DNA from: Bdellovibrio bacteriovorus
Lineage (GTDB): Bacteria; Bdellovibrionota; Bdellovibrionia; Bdellovibrionales; Bdellovibrionaceae
Assembly (NCBI RefSeq): GCF_025558485.1
Contig: NZ_CP102930.1
Span: 372,001-436,000, forward strand
Direction: 5' to 3'
DNA length: 64,000 nucleotides
Made by a program: the position numbers and the translations under genes
The notes under the pieces: model-generated
Database searches by the model: none
Told to the model about the DNA's origin: nothing
Seen by the model: the letters and a program-made list of their open reading frames with translations, nothing else
Shown: positions 55,378 to 63,771 of the stretch, piece after piece
Layout: every line of letters begins with the position of its first letter
Position numbering within the stretch: position 1 is the stretch's first letter

Positions 55378-56127
55378 TTACCAACTGCCGGAAGATCCAC
55401 CACCAGAGAAGCCACCGCCGCCACCGGACCAGCCACCGCCTCCTCCACCAGAAGACCATCCTCCCCCGCCGCCCAGGCCGCCGCCCCAGCCGCCACCACC
55501 ACGGTAGTAACGTCCGCGACCGCCACCAAAGCGTCCAAGGATGGAAATGATAATGAATAGAAGAATGATCACGCCAATAGGAATTTCACCGCCGCCATCA
55601 TCATCTTTGGCCGGGGCATTTTCCTGAAGCCCGTGCTGTTCAGCAAATTCTTTGTCCGCCAAACGCAAAATTTCATGCGTCCCCAGAACCACACCGGCAG
55701 AAAACTGACGGGAACGGAACAAAGGAACCACCTGATCGCGAATAATCCGACTGGCAATAACGTCCGGGATCGCACCTTCCAACCCCTGCCCGACTTCAAT
55801 ACGAAGTTTGCGGTCTTCCGCCGAAATCAGAAACAAAACACCGTTATCTTTTTTCGCATCACCCAGCTTCCATTTGTCAGTGATTGCAATAGACGCCATT
55901 TCAATCGGAGTTCCATCCAAAGACTGAACAATCAAAACCTGAACTTGCGCCACGCCACGCTTGTTGAAGTCGTACAAAAGCTGCATCAGCTCCTGCCGAT
56001 CATCGCGCGTCAGATATCCGGCTTCATCCATGACCGGACCAGTCAAAGTGGGAACTTTGAATTCAGCCTGAGCCGCAAGGCTCAAGCTGAAGAAGACAGA
56101 AAAAAGGGAAAGAGTCAGAAAACGCAT
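55378..56127 (-). CDS. Exported TPM-domain protein (YgcG-like) with Gly-rich tail
   Basis: This 249-residue protein has a signal peptide (about 1-21), a TPM domain (about 28-150) with VMDEAGYLTRDDRQELMQLL and DNGVLFLISAEDRKLRIEVG, one membrane helix (about 185-200) and a tail of about 45 residues of Gly, Ser and Trp (for example GGGGGWSSGGGGGGWSGGGG). This is the usual YgcG architecture. It begins eight bases after the truncated upstream gene's stop, suggesting an operon of that gene and the two TPM genes. Confidence 0.9.
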   Translation of the reverse strand: MRFLTLSLFSVFFSLSLAAQAEFKVPTLTGPVMDEAGYLTRDDRQELMQLLYDFNKRGVAQVQVLIVQSLDGTPIEMASIAITDKWKLGDAKKDNGVLFLISAEDRKLRIEVGQGLEGAIPDVIASRIIRDQVVPLFRSRQFSAGVVLGTHEILRLADKEFAEQHGLQENAPAKDDDGGGEIPIGVIILLFIIISILGRFGGGRGRYYRGGGGWGGGLGGGGGWSSGGGGGGWSGGGGGFSGGGSSGSW

Positions 56128-56135
56128 GTGTGAAG

Positions 56136-56300
56136 TTAGAACTTCACGTCCGGAGCTTTTTCAGCCGCCGCTTTTTCTTCGGGAGCCATATCCCACTGAG
56201 GCAGGAAACGGGCTTTTTCCGTCAACGTGGTTGGTGGTTTTCGGCTGACCGCGCATGCTTTCCAGTTTTACCTTCTTGCCATTTGCGTCCAGCAGTTCGG
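56136..56300 (-). pseudogene. C-terminal fragment of an unidentified protein, frameshifted
   Basis: On the minus strand a frame from 56300 reads ELLDANGKKVKLESMRGQPK and TTNHVD, and then loses frame. A second frame ends EKARFLPQWDMAPEEKAAAE, KAPDVKF, stop at 56136-56138. Dropping one C from the CC at 56219-56220 joins them into about 53 residues. The N-terminal part is missing because the sequence switches to a methyltransferase gene at about 56300. Operon habit would suggest LemA ahead of the TPM genes, but the residues do not let me confirm it. Confidence 0.55.
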
Positions 56301-56807
56301 AATTTATTTTCCTACACCAGTGGGTTTAGCACCGTGGCCGCCCTGTCCGGCGCACGTGAAGTTTGCACCGTCGATGTGTCGGCCAACTTCATTGAGTGGA
56401 GCAAAAACAATTTCCAACTCAATGGTCTTGATCCAGAAGCGGAAAATCACGAGTTCTGGGTGCAGGATTGTATTTTATTTTTGAAAGGCACCATCCGCCG
56501 AAAGCGCAAGTTCGGCCTGATCGTGTGTGACCCGCCTTCCTTTGGCCGATCCAAAAGCGGTGTTTTTTCCATCAGTAAGAACTTTGATGAGCTGCTGATC
56601 AACTGCATGTACTGCCTGCAAAAAGACGGTTTGCTGCTGTTCTGCACCAACTACGAAAAGTGGACCACTGGGGACCTGCACCTGCGTTTGAATAAATTAA
56701 AACGTGAATTCTCGTTCAAGATTCTGCCGGCACCGGCGCAAGGCATGGACTTCGAGCTTCCCGATCAGGAACCGCTGATGAAGTCCATTATTCTGCGTAA
56801 AAACTAA
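56298..56807 (+). pseudogene. Class I SAM methyltransferase, N-terminus missing
   Basis: The plus strand from about 56301 matches the catalytic domain of RlmI/K-like class I methyltransferases: NLFSYTSGFSTVAALSGARE (motif I), VDVSANFIEWSKNNFQLNGL, and the catalytic motif LIVCDPPSFGRSKSG. It ends normally at 56807. The family is about 300-390 residues; only about 169 remain, and the N-terminal substrate-binding part is absent. The open frame upstream (to 56130) is antisense to the neighbouring gene and not protein-like. A deletion removed the starts of two divergent genes. Confidence 0.82.
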
Positions 56808-56827
56808 TTCGCCGAAATCACAGCAAA

Positions 56828-57265
56828 CTAAGGATAAAACTCGTAGCGAACCTGCACACGTTCCTCCCCTTGCAAGCCCATCTTGGAACCGCTGGCATAA
56901 GGGGGAATCGCCCGGGCTGTCTTCTTTTTCTTCGCCGGGAAAAACTTGTCCGCCACATAACAGTCAAAGCGCTTATCCTTGCACAGGGCTGTAAATTCCT
57001 TCTTGCTCCCTTTGTGCACGTACAGCTCCACCGCTTTGGTCATGCGATCCAAAACCGCCAGATCCTGTGGGTCCACCACAATGCCAGAGTTGCGCGATAG
57101 CTCTGCCGGGGAAGCTTCAGGTTTGGCGCCGGGTTTATCTATCTTTTTTGCCGATGACGTTTTCTTCGCCACCGGAGCATCGTCAAAATCCAGATCCTGC
57201 GTTTTCTTGTGTGCACAGGAAACCATCATCAGTGTCAACAGAGTCAGAACCACGAAATGTTTCAT
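56828..57265 (-). CDS. Small lipoprotein coupled to the phosphatase gene
   Basis: This 145-residue predicted lipoprotein has a signal ending MMVSC (Cys near 17). A Lys/Ala-rich linker (about 30-55) leads to a small domain with cysteines at ALCKDKRFDCYVADKFFPAK. The start codon overlaps the upstream stop (ATGA at 57262-57265), so it is translated with the phosphatase lipoprotein. No family recognised. Confidence 0.78.
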   Translation of the reverse strand: MKHFVVLTLLTLMMVSCAHKKTQDLDFDDAPVAKKTSSAKKIDKPGAKPEASPAELSRNSGIVVDPQDLAVLDRMTKAVELYVHKGSKKEFTALCKDKRFDCYVADKFFPAKKKKTARAIPPYASGSKMGLQGEERVQVRYEFYP

Positions 57266-58128
57266 TTCAACACCCATTCACCCCAAAGAGCGCCCTCTCC
57301 ATTTGGATGAGCCTTGGCATAATTATAGAACTCCTGAACGAAAGCCGCACGTTCTTTTTGATAGACATGCTTCCAGTCCCCGGCCACCGCCAGAACATCA
57401 TAATCATTACTTAGCTCCGTGTTGCGCCTGATGATCTCGTCAAAAGAGGTATCCTTGGCGTTTTTCAGCATATCAAACAGAATCATAAACGTGGTCGTTC
57501 GCCCTTTGCCCGCTCGGCAGTGAAAATGCACCCACGCGTCCGCCGGTAAGGCGAGAACCTTTTCAATGAAACGATCCACTTCAGAATCCACCGGACGCAC
57601 ATGATCTGTCACTGTCAGGCGAACATACTGATGTCCTGATGTGCGCACCATGCTTTCTTCGGTTTCAATACTTTTAATAGTGGTGTTACCCAGCTTATCA
57701 CCGACACGCAAATCGCCCAGCAAGCGACGCTCGCGACGGACGGCCTCTTCGTGATTTAGATCGGCATTGGCCCAGTCCCGTTCAGCATACCAGGTCACGG
57801 GTATATCATTGATCAAACCGTGTGATTCCTGGCGCAGATCAAAAACATACAGCGCGCCCTTGTTCTTTTTCACAGGTTTGGCCACGTCCTTCATGGCTTT
57901 CGGGGAAAACGTGGCACTGCCGGACATGCGAAGCGCCTCATTTTTACGATAATTAACAGGATGACGTCCGTCACGATCGTGATCAAAAACCAGCTCCACC
58001 GGAGAAGTCGGTTGAGGACGAGTCATAAAGAACGGAACTTTGGCGGGTTGTTCAGAGATCGTGGTCACGGTTTTTTCCGCACACGCACCCAACAACAGGA
58101 CAATGGGAAGCAACGCAGTTTTTTTCAT
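57262..58128 (-). CDS. PTP-like inositol polyphosphatase (cysteine phytase type), lipoprotein
   Basis: This 288-residue predicted lipoprotein has signal ALLPIVLLLGAC (Cys16). The catalytic P-loop HFHCRAGKGRTTTF (Cys204, Arg210) fits PTP-like phytases, which carry HCxxGxGRT. The general acid is probably Asp175 in TVTDHVRPVD. QESHGLINDIPVTWYAERDW matches the family's pre-loop region. Enzymes of this class dephosphorylate myo-inositol phosphates; homologues exist in Bdellovibrio and Legionella. Lipid anchoring suggests use outside the cell or in the bdelloplast. It is coupled to the lipoprotein gene downstream. Confidence 0.9.
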   Translation of the reverse strand: MKKTALLPIVLLLGACAEKTVTTISEQPAKVPFFMTRPQPTSPVELVFDHDRDGRHPVNYRKNEALRMSGSATFSPKAMKDVAKPVKKNKGALYVFDLRQESHGLINDIPVTWYAERDWANADLNHEEAVRRERRLLGDLRVGDKLGNTTIKSIETEESMVRTSGHQYVRLTVTDHVRPVDSEVDRFIEKVLALPADAWVHFHCRAGKGRTTTFMILFDMLKNAKDTSFDEIIRRNTELSNDYDVLAVAGDWKHVYQKERAAFVQEFYNYAKAHPNGEGALWGEWVLK

Positions 58129-58173
58129 AAGACTCCCTTCACCCAAAATTCTAGGGGAAGGGGCCGCCTATGT

Positions 58174-58887
58174 CTATGCCAACGTACCCCGGCTGAACAT
58201 TTCTTCCAGATACTTCGCAGCACTGTCTTGTGTGCGCATGTAGTAGTGAGCACGCAGAATTCCCTGCTCTTCTTCCGTGAGTGAGGCATTGGCTCCACGG
58301 CGTTTCAGGCGATCCTGAGAAATATGATACAAGGCCAAAGCGCCCGCGACCGAGATATTAAAGCTCTGCACAAAGCCGGTCATGGGAATGATTACAGTTT
58401 CATCAGCCGCTTCGATCATTTCCGGAGTCACACCATCGCGTTCATTACCAAGTACCAGAGCCGTCTTGCCGCTGAAATCAATTTCGTGCAGAGGTTTTGA
58501 CCGCGCATCCAGATGGGTCACACAGATCTTGTAACCTTGATTTTTGAGAGCCTTCACGCAGTCAGTGGTCTTTTTCCACTTTTTGACTTCGACCCATTTG
58601 TCAGCCCCTTGGGTGACACGGTTGGCTTCCTTGAATTTTTCCTGGGTTTCAATCACATGAAAATTGCCAAAGCCCAGGCCTTCAGCACTTCTCATCACCG
58701 CAGAAATATTCCCACGGTCATAAATCCCTTCCAGCACCGCCGCCGTGTCGAAATTGCGCAAGGACACAACCTTTTCGATTTTTTCGCGACGCTCGTCCGT
58801 CAGCAGGGGCCCGATCTTCTCAAGAACGATTTTATAGTTCACAAGCAGATCGGAATTGATTTCAAGTTCGGGCCCGTAAGGGAACAT
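58174..58887 (-). CDS. SpoU/TrmH-family RNA 2'-O-methyltransferase
   Basis: This 237-residue protein shows the three SPOUT motifs of the TrmH branch: motif 1 YDRGNISAVMRSAEGLG, motif 2 TALVLGNERDGV and motif 3 PMTGFVQSFNISVAGALALY. It forms a deep trefoil knot and probably methylates G18 of tRNA, though an rRNA target cannot be excluded. The C-terminal extension (RRGANASLTEEEQGILRAHY) is typical of TrmH. AGAGGT precedes the ATG. It lies downstream of the acyl-CoA dehydrogenase on the same strand (21 bases). Confidence 0.9.
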   Translation of the reverse strand: MFPYGPELEINSDLLVNYKIVLEKIGPLLTDERREKIEKVVSLRNFDTAAVLEGIYDRGNISAVMRSAEGLGFGNFHVIETQEKFKEANRVTQGADKWVEVKKWKKTTDCVKALKNQGYKICVTHLDARSKPLHEIDFSGKTALVLGNERDGVTPEMIEAADETVIIPMTGFVQSFNISVAGALALYHISQDRLKRRGANASLTEEEQGILRAHYYMRTQDSAAKYLEEMFSRGTLA

Positions 58888-58908
58888 GCTGACCTCTTAA
58901 ATGCAGGA

Positions 58909-60117
58909 CTATTTGTAAAGAGCTTCCGGATTTTTCGCCAGATCGCGAGTGATGTTCTTTTGGTGAGCTTCCAAAGTGCCGCCACCAATCTCAAGCAACT
59001 TTGCGTCTCTCCAAAGTCTTTCCACCACGTATTCACCCACATAACCGTAGCCACCCAGAACCTGAATCGCGCGGTCTGCGACATTTTTCGCCATGGTGGT
59101 CGCCACAAGTTTCACACCGTCAGAATCCAGACGGTTGCCTTCTTTGTTTAAATCCATACGACGAGCGGTTTCATATACATAGGCACGCGCCGCTTTGTAT
59201 TCAGCATAAGAATCCGCAATATAGCGCTGCATTTGACCGAAGTGATTCAAAGACTTACCGAAGGCTTCACGCTCTTGAGCGTAGCGATTCATGATTTCAA
59301 TGGAACGTCTTGCGATACCTAAACTCATCGCCGCCAAAGTCAGGCGCTCGATTTCAAGGTTGCGCATCATGTGCAGCATGGAATCACCTTCGTGACCAAT
59401 CAAGGCACTGGCTGGCACATGGCAGTCCTGGAACACAAGCTCTGCCGTGTTGGAACCACGCATACCCAATTTGTCTTTGATCTTCTGACCAACAGCGAAG
59501 CCTTTATGGTCTTTTTCAACCAGGAAAGTAGAGATCAAAGCGCGTCCGTGTTTTTCACCCGTGCGCGCATAAACCAGAACCAGATCGCAAGGTGTGTTGT
59601 TTTCATCAATCGTGCCGTTTGTGATCCACATCTTGCGACCATTGATCACGTACTCGTTGCCTTTTTTAACGGCTGTCGTCTGCATCCCCAAAACGTCTGT
59701 GCCGATAGCCGGTTCAGACATCGCCATAGAGCCCACCCATTCGCCGGAACAAAGTTTTGGCAAAACACGCAGACGCTGTTCATCACTGCCATTCACGGCG
59801 ATATTGTTCACACACAGCATGGAGTGCGCCAGATAGGCCAAACAGAAACCCGGATCTGCGGCAGAGAATTCCTCATGCACGATGGTGGCCGCTGTTGCAT
59901 CCATTCCCGCACCGCCGAATTGCTCGGGAACTGTGATTCCCAGAAGCCCCAGCTCGCCCACTTTTTTGAACAGGGCCAGGTTGAATTTTTCGTTGCGATC
60001 GCACTCGTGCGCCTGCGGTTCGATTTCCGCCTCGGTGAAAGCCTTCAGAGTTTCACGCAACATCGCGTGTTCAGGTGTTGGATTGTAAAGATCAAATTCT
60101 TTCCAATTGAAAGACAT
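58909..60117 (-). CDS. Acyl-CoA dehydrogenase
   Basis: This 402-residue flavoenzyme has MAMSEPAIGTDVLGMQTTAV and WITNGTIDE from the FAD-binding middle domain. The C-terminal domain carries QVLGGYGYVGEYVVERLWRD, then AKLLEIGGGTLEAHQKNITR. In many family members the catalytic base is a Glu just before such a GGT/GTxxxx segment; here Glu in EIGGGT is in place. It oxidises acyl-CoA in beta-oxidation or amino acid breakdown; chain length is not predictable. AAGGAG precedes the ATG. Probably first gene of an operon with the methylase. Confidence 0.94.
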   Translation of the reverse strand: MSFNWKEFDLYNPTPEHAMLRETLKAFTEAEIEPQAHECDRNEKFNLALFKKVGELGLLGITVPEQFGGAGMDATAATIVHEEFSAADPGFCLAYLAHSMLCVNNIAVNGSDEQRLRVLPKLCSGEWVGSMAMSEPAIGTDVLGMQTTAVKKGNEYVINGRKMWITNGTIDENNTPCDLVLVYARTGEKHGRALISTFLVEKDHKGFAVGQKIKDKLGMRGSNTAELVFQDCHVPASALIGHEGDSMLHMMRNLEIERLTLAAMSLGIARRSIEIMNRYAQEREAFGKSLNHFGQMQRYIADSYAEYKAARAYVYETARRMDLNKEGNRLDSDGVKLVATTMAKNVADRAIQVLGGYGYVGEYVVERLWRDAKLLEIGGGTLEAHQKNITRDLAKNPEALYK

Positions 60118-60293
60118 AAAAGCGACTCCTTAAATCGAGATGCATACAGTCAGGCGAATCTATGAAGAGACGGCCTTCGGGGCAAGGGTTAGACCACAAT
60201 AATGCGCCGCATTTCACCCGTTTAGCAAGTGGTACTGGACGCTGATACAGCCTTGGAATAGCTTTTTGATCTGCGCCTTAAGGAGACCACAAA

Positions 60294-61394
60294 ATGAAAG
60301 CCGCTGTTTTGGGTATTGGGACCGAACTGACCGACGGGCAAATTGTAAACAAAAACGCCTCTTGGATTTCCAAAAAACTCAAAGATTTGGGGCTGACGAC
60401 CCAGACCCACCTGGTGGTTCCTGACGAACGCGACCTGATGCGGGAAGGGATTGAGTTCTGTGCCAGCAAAGCCGACCTGGTTTTTATCACCGGGGGCTTA
60501 GGGCCTACTTCGGATGATTTTACTCGTGATGTGGTGGCGGATTGGGCCGGTCGCAAGCTCGTCTTTGACGACGGTTCCTGGCAGCACGTAAATGACCGCC
60601 TGACCTCACGAGGTTACGTGGTGAAAGACATCCAAAGACAACAATGTTATTTCCCCGAAGAAGCCCAAGTGCTTCCCAACAAAGAAGGCACTGCCAATGG
60701 ATTCTTTCTGGAAGCACACGGTAAAAAAGTTTTCGTACTGCCGGGACCGCCCCGGGAAATCGAAGCGGTTTGGGATGCCAGTATCGCCCGGTGGCTGCAA
60801 CAAAACACTGCCGGTCTGGACCCGTATATCACGCGCAAATGGGACACCATCGGCGTGGGCGAATCAGATGTGGCGCTGATCGTGGAAGAGGTTCTACAAG
60901 GAATCAAGGTTGAAAAAGGTTATCGCGTGCACCTGCCTTATGTCGAAATCAAGGCGTCCTTCCACCGCACACGTGAACAGGAACTGAAAGCCCCGTTGGA
61001 GCAACTGACCGAAGCCCTGCATTTTTGCACCATTGCCCGGGATGGTGATGATGTCGCGGAGCTTTTCGCAGAAAAACTAAAGGATATAAAATCCATCTGT
61101 TTGATTGACGAGGTGACAGGGCAGTTTTTAATGAACCGCCTGATGCCGGTGCTGCGCGGATTTATGACTGATCAACTATGGAGCTTTTCAAAATCCCGCG
61201 ACGTAAAAAGTCCGGCAGATTTGCATTTGCACCTTTTTCCAAAGGACGAACACAGCTGCGAGGTCAGCCTGGATTATCGCGGGCGCAAGGTGAAAGACTT
61301 TATCACCAGCCCCTATAAAACCATGAATATGAAAGAAAGAAGACACCAGTATTTTGCCGAAATGGCGGTGATCTTCTGGTTGAAAAACCTGTAA
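60294..61394 (+). CDS. CinA-like molybdopterin-binding-domain protein
   Basis: This 366-residue protein has an N-terminal MoCF/CinA domain (residues 1-170): VLGIGTELTDGQIVNKNASW, VFITGGLGPTSDDFTRDVVA and KKVFVLPGPPREIEAVWDAS. The C-terminal half is diverged and does not show the clear nicotinamide-nucleotide amidase motifs of full CinA. CinA proteins are ADP-ribose pyrophosphatases or amidases in NAD recycling; the older competence link is not general. AAGGAG lies ahead of the ATG. Confidence 0.9.
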   Translation: MKAAVLGIGTELTDGQIVNKNASWISKKLKDLGLTTQTHLVVPDERDLMREGIEFCASKADLVFITGGLGPTSDDFTRDVVADWAGRKLVFDDGSWQHVNDRLTSRGYVVKDIQRQQCYFPEEAQVLPNKEGTANGFFLEAHGKKVFVLPGPPREIEAVWDASIARWLQQNTAGLDPYITRKWDTIGVGESDVALIVEEVLQGIKVEKGYRVHLPYVEIKASFHRTREQELKAPLEQLTEALHFCTIARDGDDVAELFAEKLKDIKSICLIDEVTGQFLMNRLMPVLRGFMTDQLWSFSKSRDVKSPADLHLHLFPKDEHSCEVSLDYRGRKVKDFITSPYKTMNMKERRHQYFAEMAVIFWLKNL

Positions 61395-61397
61395 GAA

Positions 61398-61763
61398 TCA
61401 ACCCGCCTTGCGGAAACCGGCAAAAAGTTTGGAGATAAAGCCCGGCTTGGTCCAATTTTCCGGAGCTTCGATCAGACGATGATAGTTTTGATCTGCATAG
61501 CGAAGATGATCATAAATCAGCACACACGCATCCTGAGCCGAGGCATATTCCGAGGCCTTGATGCTGTTTCTATAAAAGTCCCCGACAACATCAATACTGC
61601 CGTTGGGGTTTAGAAAAACCTCGATCACTCCAAAATCAAAGTACATCTTGCGCTCTAACGGACGCAATTTATGACCTTCAAATTTGAAGTTCTGAAAAAC
61701 CCATTTGTCCTTGGCTGCTTCAAGCAATTTGACTTCGATATAGGCGCTGACATTGTTGCTCAT
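61398..61763 (-). CDS. Conserved small protein, unknown
   Basis: This 121-residue protein has alternating strand and helix character (SAYIEVKLLEAAKDKWVFQN, then FGVIEVFLNPNGSIDVVGDF) and no signal peptide. The ATG at 61763 has GAGGGA at the right distance; a TTG two codons upstream is less likely. Its stop lies three bases from the convergent CinA-like gene. No family recognised. Confidence 0.75.
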   Translation of the reverse strand: MSNNVSAYIEVKLLEAAKDKWVFQNFKFEGHKLRPLERKMYFDFGVIEVFLNPNGSIDVVGDFYRNSIKASEYASAQDACVLIYDHLRYADQNYHRLIEAPENWTKPGFISKLFAGFRKAG

Positions 61764-62100
61764 AATCAATCCCTCAATGATACGTCCGAACGAGGATCTC
61801 CTACTGATACACTTATCGGCTCACGGAACAGTTTTATTGAGGGGGAGACCAAAAAAAACAGGTAATCCGAACTCCACTTCAATTTAAGGCACTACTGGTC
61901 CGTTCCAGCCCCGGCGCTTCGTGAATGAGGTCCGAAAACCACCTGAATACACTGTTTGGTCACCATGGGTCCGATTTAGCAAAGCCCTTCACAGAAGGGT
62001 TTGTCTCTGTATAAGAGGTCATGGGTGTCATGGCAGACCACCCTCCGCCAGTCCATCCCAGCACCTGTGAGAATTGATCATATCAATTGAGCGGTTTTCT
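61764..62100. other. Intergenic region, no gene seen
   Basis: About 340 bases. A modest inverted repeat, AGCCCTTC with GAAGGGTT, is near 61982-62000. Near the right end, AATTGAT and ATCAATT form a small palindrome that runs to about 62091. Neither is clearly a terminator. No frame with a ribosome binding site is visible. Confidence 0.5.
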
Positions 62101-62274
62101 TCATACAAAAGACACTTGGATGGCGGTTATTTCCGTGACTGTTGTTTTGGAAAAAACTGTTGTGATCTCTTTTGAAATAGCATCGATGCTTGCTTCCATA
62201 GAACAAGCCTGCAAAAGAAGAAGAACGACACCACATGCAAAAAAGCGCAACCCAAAGGCCGAAGAAGTATTCAT
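62101..62274 (-). CDS. Short lipoprotein, perhaps the remnant of a larger one
   Basis: This 57-residue frame begins at ATG 62274 with a complete lipoprotein signal (GLRFFACGVVLLLLQAC, Cys24) and only 33 mature residues (SMEASIDAISKEITTVFSKT, then 13 more). The lipobox neighbourhood AC-SMEASIDAISKE resembles the start of the RCC1 lipoprotein (GC-TLDSVIEALTKE) and of the propeller lipoprotein (GC-SIEASLLDG). It may be a genuine small lipoprotein or the 5' remnant of a giant one. The ribosome binding site is weak. Confidence 0.55.
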   Translation of the reverse strand: MNTSSAFGLRFFACGVVLLLLQACSMEASIDAISKEITTVFSKTTVTEITAIQVSFV

Positions 62275-62415
62275 GTTCAAATTGTCGGCCTGAACTATAA
62301 GACTCTAAAGATCCAACACTGCAACTGATGAACTTCAGACGATAAAATCGTTTTGCCCGAAACAAATGATTACAAAGTTCAAAGGGATTTCTTTTTTGTA
62401 AGCGGAAATTTTGCG

Positions 62416-62446
62416 AAAAAAAAACGGCGACTGTTGTCGCCGTTTC
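62416..62446 (-). terminator. Terminator of the S1-domain protein gene
   Basis: AAAACGGCGAC pairs with GTCGCCGTTT around TGTT; the minus strand ends in a run of nine T. Confidence 0.92.
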
Positions 62447-62492
62447 GGGGGATAATTCAGATGTATGAATACAGAAACTGACCTTGGACCTG

Positions 62493-63686
62493 CTATTTTT
62501 TCAGATTAAGTCCTTTAAGAGCTTCAGCCATGGCGCCCAGACCGGAGGAAGCCGTTGAGTGAGACTTCCAGCTGCTGTCTTCCGTTTCACCAGGAAGGCC
62601 CAAAGAGATCTTCTTTTCTTCAAATAGAATTTGATCCACTTGCACGGTCACATCGTCACCGCGTTTTTTGTTTTCATATTGAGCGGCCTCAACAGAATCA
62701 CGCCATTTGGAGCGTGGCAAAAGACCTGTCACGCCCGGAGCGATGTTCACAAACAAACCGTAAGTTTCTTTCTTTTCCACTTTCCCCTGCACCACAGTGC
62801 CCACCGGGAATTTCTGCGGAACGGTCATCCACGGATTACCCGCTCCATCAGCCTGTTTCAAGGAAAGAGAAATCTTCAATCTGCCGTCGATCTCTTCCAT
62901 CTTCAGAAGTTTTACAGTGACCGGCTGCCCCGCCATCACAACTTCTTTCGGATCATGAACACGAGACCAGGAAAGTTCAGAAACGTGGATGAGACCTTCA
63001 ATGCCTGCTTCCAGTTCCACGAACGCACCGAATTTTTCCAAGCGCACGATTTTACCTTCAAGCAATGCACCCGGCTGGTGCTTCAGCATGAACGTGCCTT
63101 CGTTTTCAGCCTTTTGCAGATCCAGAACCTTACGACGGGACACAACAATGTTGCGGCCTTTGGGGTCCAGCTGCGTGATCATGAAATCAAACTTCTTACC
63201 CACGTACTCATTGGCATCCTGAACAAAACGGCTATCGATCTGACTGATTGGGCAGAACGCCGTCTTACCCTGGATATTCACGCGGAAACCACCGTTGCAG
63301 GTTTCAGTCACGCGGCCTTCCACTGGAAGCTCCATATCGAAAGCGTCTTCCAAAGAATCGGTGGAGGCATTCAAAGAACCTTTTTTCGCCAGGCGAACTT
63401 CGCCGCCCTTGATGGCAGTGACAACACAGTCGATATAATCGCCGACTTTGTATTTTACCTCTTTGTTTTCATCCAAAAGATCTTTCGTCAGGATCATGCC
63501 ATCCATCGGCGTACCTGTGGAAACAAAGGCCTCTTCTTTTCCGATGGAAAGAATCTCACCATGCACTTGATCGCCGACATTAAGACGAGTCTTCAGGCCT
63601 TTTTCAGATTGAGCAAAAAGCTGCTCAAAAGAAGCAAAGTCTTGTGTTTCAGGAACATCATCACCAAAAATATCTTTTTTAGACAT
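62493..63686 (-). CDS. S1 RNA-binding-domain protein (ribosomal protein S1-like)
   Basis: This 397-residue protein has four S1 repeats: about 32-100 (VGDQVHGEILSIGKEEAFVS), 115-185 (VEGRVTETCNGGFRVNIQGK), 200-275 (LLEGKIVRLEKFGAFVELEA) and 290-370 (VVQGKVEKKETYGLFVNIAP). It is shorter than six-domain ribosomal S1 (about 550) and resembles the S1-like proteins that bind mRNA or regulate translation. The start is ATG 63686 (MSKKDIFGDD); an open frame upstream is not protein-like. A main S1 gene may lie elsewhere. Confidence 0.9.
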   Translation of the reverse strand: MSKKDIFGDDVPETQDFASFEQLFAQSEKGLKTRLNVGDQVHGEILSIGKEEAFVSTGTPMDGMILTKDLLDENKEVKYKVGDYIDCVVTAIKGGEVRLAKKGSLNASTDSLEDAFDMELPVEGRVTETCNGGFRVNIQGKTAFCPISQIDSRFVQDANEYVGKKFDFMITQLDPKGRNIVVSRRKVLDLQKAENEGTFMLKHQPGALLEGKIVRLEKFGAFVELEAGIEGLIHVSELSWSRVHDPKEVVMAGQPVTVKLLKMEEIDGRLKISLSLKQADGAGNPWMTVPQKFPVGTVVQGKVEKKETYGLFVNIAPGVTGLLPRSKWRDSVEAAQYENKKRGDDVTVQVDQILFEEKKISLGLPGETEDSSWKSHSTASSGLGAMAEALKGLNLKK

Positions 63687-63771
63687 AAAGCAGTCCTTCA
63701 ATTTTAAAAGAGGAAATAGAGAATAAAGGCAGCCCCCCCACTTTGACCAGCACCGCCGCACAAAGCCAAAG

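Noticed and set aside
55225..55560. Plus-strand Pro/Thr-rich frames
   Set aside because: These are the complement of the Gly-rich tail of the TPM protein and not real low-complexity proteins.
56136..56222. LemA C-terminus upstream of the TPM genes
   Set aside because: The ending KAPDVKF is reminiscent and the operon context fits, but the restored frame upstream does not show LemA features, so no name was given.
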